Source: Planctomycetia bacterium
Lineage (GTDB): Bacteria > Planctomycetota > UBA1135 > UBA2386
NCBI GenBank assembly: GCA_005776475.1
Contig: SXPB01000019.1
Coordinates: 1-32,692 of the forward strand
Direction: 5' to 3'
Length of the DNA stretch: 32,692 bases
In this document: one piece after another, positions 22,107-30,194 of the stretch
How the letters are laid out: each line of letters begins with the position of its first letter
Numbering within the stretch: position 1 is the stretch's first letter
Position numbers and translations under genes: made by a program
Notes under the pieces: model-generated
What the model saw: the letters and a program-made list of their open reading frames with translations, nothing else
The model's database searches: none
What the model was told of the DNA's origin: nothing

Positions 22107-24032
22107 TCACTCGGGGCGGGGGAACAGTTGCGTGCGCGCGTTCGTCGTGAGGTCGAGGCGGACGATGCGGGCGCCGTCGAGCAGCACGGCGGTGTTCGCG
22201 TCGGGCCAGTCGAGCAGGCGCATCTGTTGGAGGTTGTCGCTCATCGACGCCAACTCCGTCACCTGGAGTTTCGCGACGTCGACCAACAGTAGTTGATCCC
22301 GGCCCCCGCCGTTGAGGCAGTGCAACCACAGACGACCGGCAGGATCGCGGGCCAGCAGTGAGCCCCAGCGGTTAAAGGGCGCGACGACACCAAGTGACAA
22401 GAACGAGGCGCCAGGAGGCAAAGTGAGATCGGTTTCCGTGCCGTTCGATGGGCGGTACAGGAACAACCGCGTCGGCGCGAACTTCTTGTGTTGGTAGTGG
22501 GTTCGCGCGGCAAGCACGTGGTCGTCGTCGACCAGGCCAAGAACACGGCATGCTTGCAAAGGGGCGCACGGCTTCTTCTGGCCGTCGCGCGTCTCCGTCC
22601 AATGGGAGCCCGACTTTCCTGGCAGCCGCGACAGCAATACGTCGCGCACCAGGTAGGCATCTGTCTCATCGTCGACCAACGTCGCTCCGGAGGTGAGGTC
22701 GACCACGCGGCGCCGACCGCCGTACACCACCACGGCGTGGCCAGCGGGACTGATGGAAGTGGTTGTGTCGACGTCGAGCACGCGGTGGTCGGAGCCATCG
22801 GCGTTCGTCGTCCACACCGCTCCGTCGTCACACCAGACCGGGCGGTTGCCAGGCAGGCGCAGCGCCGTCGTCGCTTTCAGTTCGGCGATGATGCGTCGGT
22901 GCTGGTCCGCCGTCGGCAGTGGTCGGTTTGCATTCTTGTCGAAGGTGAAGGGCTCGCGGTTTCCGGTCGCGAGGTCGAGCAGCTCGCGCTCGCGCTCCCC
23001 AGCCATGTCGTGGAACAGCCAGTGCCGTTGTCGACCCGATAGCACCATGCGATGCGGCCGCAGCAGGCTCGGGGACGAGTAGGTGTTGATACCTGACAAC
23101 TGCTCGGCGGTGCCCCGCGCGAGGTCGATGCGAATCGGCACGGAGCACCACGAGTCCATCGTGTTGCCGTAGGCGAGTGCGTAGCTACCGTCGGGGCTGA
23201 TTCCCAACACGTTCATGTCGGCGAGCTGGGTGAGGTCGGGGTGGTGGTAGTGCCAGGCCCGCACCCCGAGCCACGCACTGGGCGGCACGAACACGATGGC
23301 TGCGCCACACAGGCCGAAGCGCGCCGAACGCAGTGAACCACCGCCGCGCCGACCGCGGATCCACGACAGCGCCGCGATCGCGAACCCGGTCGGCGGCACC
23401 GCCCACAGCCAGTGCCACCATTCGAGCCCGTGCTCGATGTTCGGACTCTGCCGCAGCACCGCGAACACGCCGACGCCGACGAGCAGCACGAACAGCAGCG
23501 TGCCACCGAGCGCCATGCGGCCACCGGGCAGCCACGTGCCGATCGCCCACACCCACGGCGCCAGCAGCAGCGCGCCGCCGGCGATCACGACAACTGCTGA
23601 CCACTCGATGTTCACTTCACCGCGCCAGTCCCACACGTACAGCTTGTCCCAGTCGTGGCCGAGAGCGGTGAGGATCACCTCGCCGGCAGCGAGGCCGAGC
23701 AGCGGCAGGGACAGCAGCGTCAGGACGAAGAACAACAGCTTGCCCGCGAACGCCGGGGCGAGCGCCCCCGGCAACCGGCGCACGAACTGGTCGTCCTTGG
23801 TGCCGAACTCCGACCGCACGAGGTTGGGGGCGACGAATGCGACGACGCCGATCACGCCGGCGACAACGAACCACGACAGCGCGCGCGCGCCGAAGCCGTC
23901 GTTGGTCCAAAGGTGCGTCGGCACCAGCGAGAAGCCGAGCGTGAGGCATGCGAACACGAGCCCGAGGTACGCGAGCAACAGCCCCCGCTGCGCGCGCCAC
24001 TCCTTCCAGCAGAACGTCAGTGCGAGGTTCAC
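22107..24032 (-). CDS. ABC-2 type permease fused to a C-terminal propeller-like domain
   Basis: A 641-residue protein. Residues 1-280 hold about seven membrane helices (for example LLLAYLGLVFACLTLGFSLV, GKLLFFVLTLLSLPLLGLAA and TLLFVLLVGVGVFAVL) in the manner of ABC-2 permeases. Residues about 285-641 are soluble and beta-rich with repeated strands such as NVLGISPDGSYALAYG, AVWTTNADGSDHRVL and GRLWLHCLNGGG, resembling a WD40- or TolB-type propeller. With seven helices and a cytoplasmic N-terminus, the propeller would lie outside the cytoplasm. The start ATG overlaps the ATPase stop by four bases, so the two are made together. An ABC-2 permease of this size with a C-terminal propeller is unusual; the substrate is unknown. 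Confidence 0.8.
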   Translation of the reverse strand: MNLALTFCWKEWRAQRGLLLAYLGLVFACLTLGFSLVPTHLWTNDGFGARALSWFVVAGVIGVVAFVAPNLVRSEFGTKDDQFVRRLPGALAPAFAGKLLFFVLTLLSLPLLGLAAGEVILTALGHDWDKLYVWDWRGEVNIEWSAVVVIAGGALLLAPWVWAIGTWLPGGRMALGGTLLFVLLVGVGVFAVLRQSPNIEHGLEWWHWLWAVPPTGFAIAALSWIRGRRGGGSLRSARFGLCGAAIVFVPPSAWLGVRAWHYHHPDLTQLADMNVLGISPDGSYALAYGNTMDSWCSVPIRIDLARGTAEQLSGINTYSSPSLLRPHRMVLSGRQRHWLFHDMAGERERELLDLATGNREPFTFDKNANRPLPTADQHRRIIAELKATTALRLPGNRPVWCDDGAVWTTNADGSDHRVLDVDTTTSISPAGHAVVVYGGRRRVVDLTSGATLVDDETDAYLVRDVLLSRLPGKSGSHWTETRDGQKKPCAPLQACRVLGLVDDDHVLAARTHYQHKKFAPTRLFLYRPSNGTETDLTLPPGASFLSLGVVAPFNRWGSLLARDPAGRLWLHCLNGGGRDQLLLVDVAKLQVTELASMSDNLQQMRLLDWPDANTAVLLDGARIVRLDLTTNARTQLFPRPE

Positions 24033-24751
24033 GACGCCACCTCCGCGAGCACGCGCTGCAGACCGCGCGGCGCCGCCACCGGTTCGTCTTCGCCGAGCAC
24101 TTCGGCCAGCGTCCCGTGCTTCACCACGCGTCCGGCCTGCAGCACCGCGATGCGGTCGGCGATGCGCGCGGCGATGTCGAGTTCATGCGTCGCACACAGC
24201 ACCGTGCGTTCGCCGGCGCGCAGCGAATCGAGCACGCCCTGCAGCACTTCCTCGCGCACCAGCGGATCGAGCCCCGCGAACGGTTCGTCGAGCAGCAGCA
24301 GTTCCGGCTCCGGCGCCAACGCCGCGACCAGCATCGTCTTCATGCCCTGGCCGCGCGACATCGTCTTGATCTTGGTGCGCAGCGGCACCGCGAGCCGTTC
24401 GCACAGCTCGGCGCATACGCTGTCGTTCCAGGTCGGATACTGCGGCCGCAAGAACGCGAACAGGTCGCGCGCCGTCATCCACGGATAACAATCGGGAACG
24501 TCGGGCACGTAACCGACGCGCCGCAGCACCTCGCGGTGCGCGCGCAGCGGATCCTGTCCGAACAGTCGCACCGAGCCGGCGCGCGGCCGAACGACACCGA
24601 GCAACACGCGCAGCAGCGTGCTCGTGCCGGCCCCGTTGGCGCCGAGCAGCACCGTCACCGTGCCGTCGTGCAGCGACAGGTCGAGCCCGTCGAGCACGCG
24701 CTTGCGGCCAAAACCGGCCACCAGGCCGTCCACTGTGAGCACCGAGTTCAT
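24029..24751 (-). CDS. ABC transporter ATP-binding protein with altered Walker A
   Basis: A 240-residue ABC ATPase of the type paired with YtrA-like GntR regulators. Seen: Q-loop region RRVGYVPDVPDCYPWMT, signature-like MSRGQGMK (in place of LSGGQ), Walker B LLLLDEPFAGLD with the catalytic Glu, and switch His in CATHEL. Walker A, however, reads GANGAGTST (37-45): the invariant lysine is Thr43, encoded ACG, one base from AAG. All else is intact. This may be a real loss of ATP hydrolysis, a tolerated variant or a sequencing error. Overlaps of four bases with the genes on both sides show a tight operon. Confidence 0.9.
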   Translation of the reverse strand: MNSVLTVDGLVAGFGRKRVLDGLDLSLHDGTVTVLLGANGAGTSTLLRVLLGVVRPRAGSVRLFGQDPLRAHREVLRRVGYVPDVPDCYPWMTARDLFAFLRPQYPTWNDSVCAELCERLAVPLRTKIKTMSRGQGMKTMLVAALAPEPELLLLDEPFAGLDPLVREEVLQGVLDSLRAGERTVLCATHELDIAARIADRIAVLQAGRVVKHGTLAEVLGEDEPVAAPRGLQRVLAEVAS

Positions 24752-25170
24752 GCTTTGCTCCTCTGTCTCCCCGTTTCCCCGAGTCCCTGTCCTTGTCCCT
24801 GCGCCGCGCGCGCGTGCGCAATCGCCGCGCGCAGCACCTGTTCGTCGTGGCCGGCGCGCAACGCCGCCGCCGCCGCCTGCTGGAACGTCGCCAAGGTCTC
24901 CGCCAGCCGCAGCGCCTTCGCCACGTCGGGCCCGGCCGCAGTGACGTAGACGCCCGAACCGTTGCGCCCTTCGGTCGCACCGAGGTGCTCGAGGTCGCGG
25001 TAGGCCTTGATCACCGTGTTCGGATTGACCAGCGCGTCGCCGGCGAGCCCGCGCACCGACGGCAGCTTGTCGCCCGGCGCAAGTTCACCGGCAGCAATCG
25101 CATCGAGCACGGCGGCGACGAGCTGTTGGCTCGGCGGCACGAGGCTGTGTGGATCGACGCGGACGTTCAC
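24748..25170 (-). CDS. GntR-family (YtrA type) transcription regulator
   Basis: A 140-residue repressor. The N-terminal winged helix shows the GntR pattern LAPGDKLPSVRGLAGDALVNPNTVIKAYRDLE (read in two parts: LAPGDKLPSVRGLAG and NPNTVIKAYRDLEHLG) and the wing GSGVYVT. The effector part is short (about 65 residues), as in the YtrA subgroup, whose members control adjacent ABC transporter operons. The start is GTG 25170. A perfect palindrome begins three bases upstream, so the message is probably leaderless or nearly so. The C-terminus is a Gln/Gly repeat of low complexity. Stop overlaps the ATPase start (ATGA). Confidence 0.9.
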   Translation of the reverse strand: MNVRVDPHSLVPPSQQLVAAVLDAIAAGELAPGDKLPSVRGLAGDALVNPNTVIKAYRDLEHLGATEGRNGSGVYVTAAGPDVAKALRLAETLATFQQAAAAALRAGHDEQVLRAAIAHARAAQGQGQGLGETGRQRSKA

Positions 25171-25172
25171 GA

Positions 25173-25196
25173 ACCGTCCTATCGGTCTAGGACGGT
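25173..25196. promoter_or_regulatory. Palindromic operator at the gntR-ABC operon start
   Basis: ACCGTCCTA (25173-25181) and TAGGACGGT (25188-25196) are perfect inverted repeats with a six-base spacer. It begins two bases beyond the GTG of gntR and lies between that gene and the divergent HEAT-repeat gene. This is the position and size expected of an auto-regulatory GntR site. In the minus direction GATAGG within it could be a -10 element. Confidence 0.7.
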
Positions 25197-25254
25197 AGGC
25201 ACTGGAGCGATGCCCCTCGTTACCGATGGCGCGTGGACGGCTATCGTCGGCGCC

Positions 25255-26436
25255 ATGGTGCTCTCGATGCCGCGCAGAATTCCGTTCGCCGCCCTGCTTG
25301 CCCTCGCGACGGCGACGGTGGCCCTGCCGGCCCAGGGCAAGGCCGCCGGCGTCAACGAACTGCTGGCCCGCATCGCCGCCGCCAAAGGCGCCGAACGCGA
25401 CGTCGCCGCCCAGGAACTCGCCGCGCTCGGTGGCAAGGCGGTGCCTGGACTACGCCGCGTGCTCGAAGACGGCGAAGACGCGCAGCGCATCGTCGCGCTG
25501 TTCGCCATCGGCAAGATGGGCAAGGCGGCGGAGCCGTTGCTGCCCGTGATGAGCAAGCTGTGGTTGGCCGAGCGGCTCGAGCTGACGCAGGCGATCCAGA
25601 AGAGCTTCGTGGCACTGGGTGCGGTGGGTGTGCCCGAACTCGCGCGCTGCGTTGGCGAGTTCGGCATCCAGAGTAATGCGTGCCAGACGCTGGCGGAGAT
25701 CGGGCCGGCCGGCAAGCCCGCGGTGCCGGCGTTGTGCAAGCTGCTGTCGTCGCGCACCGTCAGTGCACACACGGCGGCGTCGACGCTCGGCGCGATCCGC
25801 GATCCGGCCGCGATTCCGTTCCTCGTCAAAGCGGTGACCGAAGGCGCCGAGAACCCGCGCGGCTGCGACGAGTACAAGGTCGCGAACTCGGCCCAGGCGC
25901 TCGGCAGGATCGGCCCAGCGGCAGCGGCCGCGGTGCCGGCGCTGGTGAAGGTGATGCAGGCCGAGGGCGTTGCTGCGACGGCCACCATGTGCGATCGAGC
26001 AGCCACTGCCCTCGGGGACATCGGCGTGCGCACGGAGCCCGTGCTCGCGGCGCTTCGCAACGTCGCGAAGACCGGTGCGGGCGACGTGAAGAGGGCGGCG
26101 CAGGAGAGCCTCGACATCCTCGAGTGCGCGGTGGGTTCGAGCGATGACGCGGTTGCGCGCGCGATCCGCCACGCGAACTTCGACCTGCGACTGCGCGGCT
26201 TGCAGCGAGCGGTCGAACGCGCCGCCAACGGCCGTCCGTTCGTCGCCTCGATCGTCTGGTGCTACGAACACACCGACGACATCGCGGTGCGCATGGCGGC
26301 CGTCGGTGCGCTCGGCGCCATCGGCCTGCAGGACGAGCACGTCACCCGCGTGCTCGACGCGGCCGCGAAGCACCCCGATGCCAAGCTCGCCGCCGCCGCC
26401 CAGGAAGTGCGCGCCAGGTTCGAGCGCAAGGGCTGA
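25255..26436 (+). CDS. Secreted HEAT-repeat protein
   Basis: A 393-residue protein with an N-terminal export signal (RIPFAALLALATATVALPAQ, then G-K). The rest is a row of HEAT or PBS-lyase type helical repeats; examples are the segments LAALGGKAVPGLRRVLED, IGPAGKPAVPALCKLL, IGPAAAAAVPALVKVM and VGALGAIGLQDEHV. Such solenoids bind proteins; no enzyme motif is seen. ATG 25255 is chosen; ATG 25267 also gives a full signal and 25210 would lengthen it unnaturally. No good Shine-Dalgarno is present. It is divergent from gntR with the palindrome between, so it may share regulation with the ABC operon. Confidence 0.82.
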   Translation: MVLSMPRRIPFAALLALATATVALPAQGKAAGVNELLARIAAAKGAERDVAAQELAALGGKAVPGLRRVLEDGEDAQRIVALFAIGKMGKAAEPLLPVMSKLWLAERLELTQAIQKSFVALGAVGVPELARCVGEFGIQSNACQTLAEIGPAGKPAVPALCKLLSSRTVSAHTAASTLGAIRDPAAIPFLVKAVTEGAENPRGCDEYKVANSAQALGRIGPAAAAAVPALVKVMQAEGVAATATMCDRAATALGDIGVRTEPVLAALRNVAKTGAGDVKRAAQESLDILECAVGSSDDAVARAIRHANFDLRLRGLQRAVERAANGRPFVASIVWCYEHTDDIAVRMAAVGALGAIGLQDEHVTRVLDAAAKHPDAKLAAAAQEVRARFERKG

Positions 26437-26457
26437 GCTGCGCGGCTGGCGCGTCGC

Positions 26458-26691
26458 TCAGTAGCCCTTCTTGCGCCCGAAGTTGTTCGGCCGCAGACGT
26501 TCGGCCTGATGCTGCAGCGGCACCCAGTCCCGGCCACCCGGCGGTGGCGGTTCCGGGGGAGCGGTTGTGACCGCATCGGCAGGAGCTGGCTCGACGGGCG
26601 TGGCGACCACCGGCGGCGCGACCAGCGCGCAGCACTTCTTCCACTTGCGGCCGGAACCACACGGGCAGCGTTCGTTGCGTCCGGTCTTCAT
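26458..26691 (-). CDS. Small SEC-C motif zinc protein
   Basis: A 77-residue protein whose N-terminus is a SEC-C zinc motif, GRNERCPCGSGRKWKKCC, the same C-x-C-x8-C-C arrangement found at the end of SecA, where it binds zinc and contacts SecB. The remainder is Pro/Ala rich, then a basic tail ending FGRKKGY. It is a stand-alone SEC-C protein; the family function is not settled. ATG 26691 begins directly before the motif; a longer frame to 26730 is possible. Confidence 0.82.
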   Translation of the reverse strand: MKTGRNERCPCGSGRKWKKCCALVAPPVVATPVEPAPADAVTTAPPEPPPPGGRDWVPLQHQAERLRPNNFGRKKGY

Positions 26692-26748
26692 GGTGTGCAC
26701 CACACTACGAGACCGGACGCAACTTCCCACTACGCCGCCCGCGTTGCG

Positions 26749-29700
26749 TCAGACGCCGAGCGTCAGCGCCACGCCGTTGCTGCTGATCAGGCCCGCGGCG
26801 TTGACGCCGTTCACGAACGCCGCACTCTGCACCGTCAACTGGAGGCCCATCAGCGCCGGGTTGCTCGGGATCGGCATCGTGTAGACGGCCTGCTGCGCCA
26901 CGGGCAGCAGCAGATTGAGCGAGTCGAGGCCGGCGAACTGGAAGCAGCCGGTCATGCCGATCACCGACAGGTCGATGCCCGGATCGAACCGCGTCGTGCT
27001 CACGATCTGGATGCCGAGCACGCTCGACGCCGGGAACTGCGTCGTCGTGCACGTCAGCGTCGTGCCGAGCTGCGGCAGCGACGTCGCCAGCGCCAGCGGC
27101 ACCGCGTTGTCGGCGCTGGTGCGGAACGTGCCCGGCAGTGCGGTCGAGATGTCCATGCTGCCGAGGTCGGTGTTGGGGCCAGCTGCGGTGTAGCCGACGA
27201 GCCAGGCATTGCCCGACGCGACCATCGTCTGCCACACGCAGGTGACGTTGCCGGTGGTGAGGTCGAACTGCATCTGGAACGTGTTCGCGTTCGTCGTGTT
27301 GTAGCTGTAGACGCCGTCCCACGTGACGTAGGCGATCGAGCCGATCTGCTCGAACTTCACCTTGCCGGAGCCCACAGCGTTGGGATTGAAGTCGTGCCAC
27401 GTGCCCCAGCGCGGTTGGACCGAGCCGAGCCACAGGGCAGCACTCGGTGTGTAGGCGGCGCCGTTGCCGGTCACCGGCGACACGAAGCCGTTCGAGCAGA
27501 CTTCGAGCGACGTGGTGACACCACCGAAGTATGGGAACGACCCGGTCAGGCCTACCGACTGGAACGAATCGTCGGTGAGGACCAACTGCGTCGCCGCGAG
27601 GCTGGGCGCCACGTAAGTGCCACCCGGCTGTGCGACGTAGAACCCGCCTGCGTTCTTGACGAGGCGCATGCCGACGCCACCGAGATCGAATCCCGTGTTG
27701 GTGAACAGTTCGTAGAACGACTTCGAGGACGTGCCGCAGGCCGTGCCGAACGGCGTGCTGACGGCAGGCGTGCCCGCGGGGCCATTGACGTTGAGGCTGA
27801 ACGAACCGGTCGCGGCGTTGTAGCCACCGACGCGGATGTAGTAGAGGCCGGGCGTGACCGCCGCCGTCACCGACGACTGCAGCGAGCACGTGTCGTCGTT
27901 GCAGATGACGCTGGTGAGGCTGCCGCACGAACCCGAGAGGATCTGGATCGCGGTGTCCCACGTGGCCTGGCCACAGGTATCGACGACCAGGTTGCCCGCG
28001 GTGCCGGCGACGTAGGTGAACCAGATGTCGTTGCCGCCAGCGGCGCATGGCCATGCACTCGACGTCGTCGAGCCGACTGTCGTGTACGGACCGTTGAGGC
28101 CGTTCACCACCGCGATCGCGGCGGCGCATTCGTCGTTGACCGGCGCGCCCGGACCGCCGCCGCCACCGGGGATCGGCAGCGAGTGCTGGTTGCAGGCCCA
28201 GTCGAGATCGACCTTGTTCGGCGTGCCGTTGGCGAGATTGCCGTCGTTGTCGTCGGCGATGTAGACCTGCAGCACCGCGTCGGCCTGGTTCGTGGCGTCG
28301 GCCGCGATCGAGCCGACGACGATGTCTTCGGTGAGCGCGATCGCCGCGGCGCGCGTGCCCAGCGTCGTTTCGAGCCGGTTGCGCAGCTTCCACGCAAAGC
28401 CCATCCACGACTGGCCGGCGGTGTGCACACCGCAACCCGAGCACGGATACTGCGTGGGGTTGTTGGCGTTGCGCAGCGCCACGCCCGTCGTCTGGAAGCC
28501 GCTGCCGAGCAGAGGCGTGTCGAGCAGGTAGCAGCCGAGGATGTCACCCCAGCCTTCGCTGAGGCCGTTCGTCTGCGAAATGCCGCCGTAGCGATCGTCG
28601 AGGCCGTGGCCCCATTCGTGCGCGATAACCGTCGAGAACGACGTGTTCGCGCAGCCGCCGCCGCTGGCGTAGTAGTTCATCGAGTTGCCGGTGTAGTACG
28701 CGTTGCACGTGCTGGCGATGTTCACCGTCACCGCGATGTTGCTGGCGGTGTTCAACTCAGCCGAGTTGCCGAGGATCGTGCGCGCCCATTGGTTGACCCT
28801 GTCGGTCCAATACGAAGTGGTCGTGTGCGCACCCTGCGCCGTGGAAGCACCTGCCGTCAGCAACTGGATCGTCGTCGGCACGCCGGGGTTGACCGTGAAC
28901 GAACCACTCGGCGCACTGCCGCCGCTGATCGTCGCGTGGTGACGACCGTCGAGGTTGCCGACCGCGATCGACACCGCGGCGGCGATGTTGACCGTGAACT
29001 GGCCGTTGTTGTCGGTGGTGACGTTGCCGATGCCGGGCACGCTGAGCACGAGCCCGGGCATGGGCGTGTTGACGAGCGGGTCATTGGCGTCGACGCCGGT
29101 GCGCGTCCAGCCCATCACCGTCACCGTGGTGTTGACCGGCGGCATGCCGAGGTTCGCCATCGCGGGCAACGAGACGGGGGCCGCGATCGGCAGCGTCTTG
29201 CCGACCGTGCAGCCTGCGAGGCCGCATTCGTGCTTGTCGCTGACGAAGCGCAACACCTTGCCGGTGAGCGCGTCGACGTAGTAGCGACCGATCGGGCCAC
29301 TGCCGTCCATGGCGACGTTGCTGATCGGCACTTCCCACGCCAGGGCGAACGTCTGCAGGTCGCTCGCTTCGACGTCACCGTCGATCACGAGCCGCGGTGC
29401 GGCAACCGGAGCGGGCTGCGGCACGCCGGTTGGTGTGCCGAGCGTCTGCCACGCGATCGCGAGCGCCGTGTCGGCATCGAAACGCGGCGTGATGTTGAAG
29501 TCGGCGGGGATCTGGAACGCCGTGGCGCCAAACATCGGCACGCGGCCGACCATGTGCACGCGCACGTCGGCGCGACCACCGATCACCGGCAGGCCGCGAA
29601 AGAACTGGTCGAAGACGAAGACCCACGTGCGGCTCATCCGGCTGCCGATCACTTCGCGGAACTCGGACGTGCCAAGGCCGAGCAAGGCCGCCTGTTGCTG

Positions 29701-29985
29701 CAGCAGCAGGTTCGCGTGGCGGCGCGCTTCGACGAGCGAGTTCTCGCGCCAGTCGGCGAGCGGCAGGCCACTGCCCCAGATCGCCTTCGGGGTGCCGGTG
29801 GCGGCGCACCACTCCACGCGCCACTGGCCGTTGGCGTTGGCGAGGAACTCATGCCATGCCGGGCTGCTGTAGAACTCGGCGAGTCGCACCGAGGTCTGGG
29901 TGTCGAGCTTCTGGGCTAGGGCCGGGACTGCCAGTGCGAAGCTGGCGACGAGGGACGAAGTCGTCCGCAAACGGGAGATGGTCAA
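26749..29985 (-). CDS. Secreted FTP-domain zinc metalloprotease (fungalysin/thermolysin-like)
   Basis: A 1078-residue exported protease. Signal peptide to ALAVPALAQ, then an FTP propeptide-like region (GLGTSEFREVIGSRMSRTWV and FDQFFRGLPVIGG). After a PepSY-like part and a carboxypeptidase-regulatory-like insert (MPGLVLSVPGIGNVTTDN) comes the zinc site HEWGH (456-460) with the third ligand Glu477 in LSEGWGD, 20 residues on, as in gluzincins. Behind it are a PPC-like domain (GNDIWFTYVAG, LYYIRVGGYN), further beta domains, and a tail (LMGLQLTVQSAAFVNG, then ISSNGVAL) of a type common in planctomycete secreted proteins. TTG 29985 is used, since GAGG lies seven bases before it and it begins a proper signal; an alternative TTG at 30057 adds 24 basic residues. 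Confidence 0.88.
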   Translation of the reverse strand: MTISRLRTTSSLVASFALAVPALAQKLDTQTSVRLAEFYSSPAWHEFLANANGQWRVEWCAATGTPKAIWGSGLPLADWRENSLVEARRHANLLLQQQAALLGLGTSEFREVIGSRMSRTWVFVFDQFFRGLPVIGGRADVRVHMVGRVPMFGATAFQIPADFNITPRFDADTALAIAWQTLGTPTGVPQPAPVAAPRLVIDGDVEASDLQTFALAWEVPISNVAMDGSGPIGRYYVDALTGKVLRFVSDKHECGLAGCTVGKTLPIAAPVSLPAMANLGMPPVNTTVTVMGWTRTGVDANDPLVNTPMPGLVLSVPGIGNVTTDNNGQFTVNIAAAVSIAVGNLDGRHHATISGGSAPSGSFTVNPGVPTTIQLLTAGASTAQGAHTTTSYWTDRVNQWARTILGNSAELNTASNIAVTVNIASTCNAYYTGNSMNYYASGGGCANTSFSTVIAHEWGHGLDDRYGGISQTNGLSEGWGDILGCYLLDTPLLGSGFQTTGVALRNANNPTQYPCSGCGVHTAGQSWMGFAWKLRNRLETTLGTRAAAIALTEDIVVGSIAADATNQADAVLQVYIADDNDGNLANGTPNKVDLDWACNQHSLPIPGGGGGPGAPVNDECAAAIAVVNGLNGPYTTVGSTTSSAWPCAAGGNDIWFTYVAGTAGNLVVDTCGQATWDTAIQILSGSCGSLTSVICNDDTCSLQSSVTAAVTPGLYYIRVGGYNAATGSFSLNVNGPAGTPAVSTPFGTACGTSSKSFYELFTNTGFDLGGVGMRLVKNAGGFYVAQPGGTYVAPSLAATQLVLTDDSFQSVGLTGSFPYFGGVTTSLEVCSNGFVSPVTGNGAAYTPSAALWLGSVQPRWGTWHDFNPNAVGSGKVKFEQIGSIAYVTWDGVYSYNTTNANTFQMQFDLTTGNVTCVWQTMVASGNAWLVGYTAAGPNTDLGSMDISTALPGTFRTSADNAVPLALATSLPQLGTTLTCTTTQFPASSVLGIQIVSTTRFDPGIDLSVIGMTGCFQFAGLDSLNLLLPVAQQAVYTMPIPSNPALMGLQLTVQSAAFVNGVNAAGLISSNGVALTLGV

Positions 29986-30081
29986 GGTGGTGCCTCGAGC
30001 GAGGTGGCGAAACGAGAGGAAGACGCGACTTTTCCGTGGGGCGAACGGAAACCACAATGTCGGTTTAGGCTAGGACGTATG

Positions 30082-30175
30082 CCCGGGTTGAAAAGTGCCG
30101 CGCTGCGGCGATCTTCTCCCGGGAACTGCGGTCTGGCCGCTCCCTCCCCTGGAGGTGAGCGGCCGGGCGCCGCAG
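30082..30175 (+). other. Two strong hairpins in the leader of the SGNH esterase gene
   Basis: First unit: CCCGGG (30082-30087) with CCCGGG (30118-30123), enclosing GCCGC-GCT-GCGGC (30097-30109). Second unit: CTGCGG (30126-30131) with CCGCAG (30170-30175), enclosing GGCCGCTC (30135-30142) with GAGCGGCC (30157-30164), which continues as CCTCC-CCT-GGAGG (30143-30155). No T-run follows, so it is not a terminator. The following ribosome site AAGGAGG (30181-30187) is single-stranded in this fold; the loop side GGAGG at 30151-30155 mimics it. Confidence 0.65.
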
Positions 30176-30194
30176 AAACCCAAGGAGGAGAAGC

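Noticed and set aside
26509-29919. Very long plus-strand open frame (1136 codons) over the protease gene
   Set aside because: It is the mirror of a strong minus-strand gene in GC-rich DNA; its translation is rich in Arg, Val and Asp without any domain, while the minus strand gives a clear metalloprotease.
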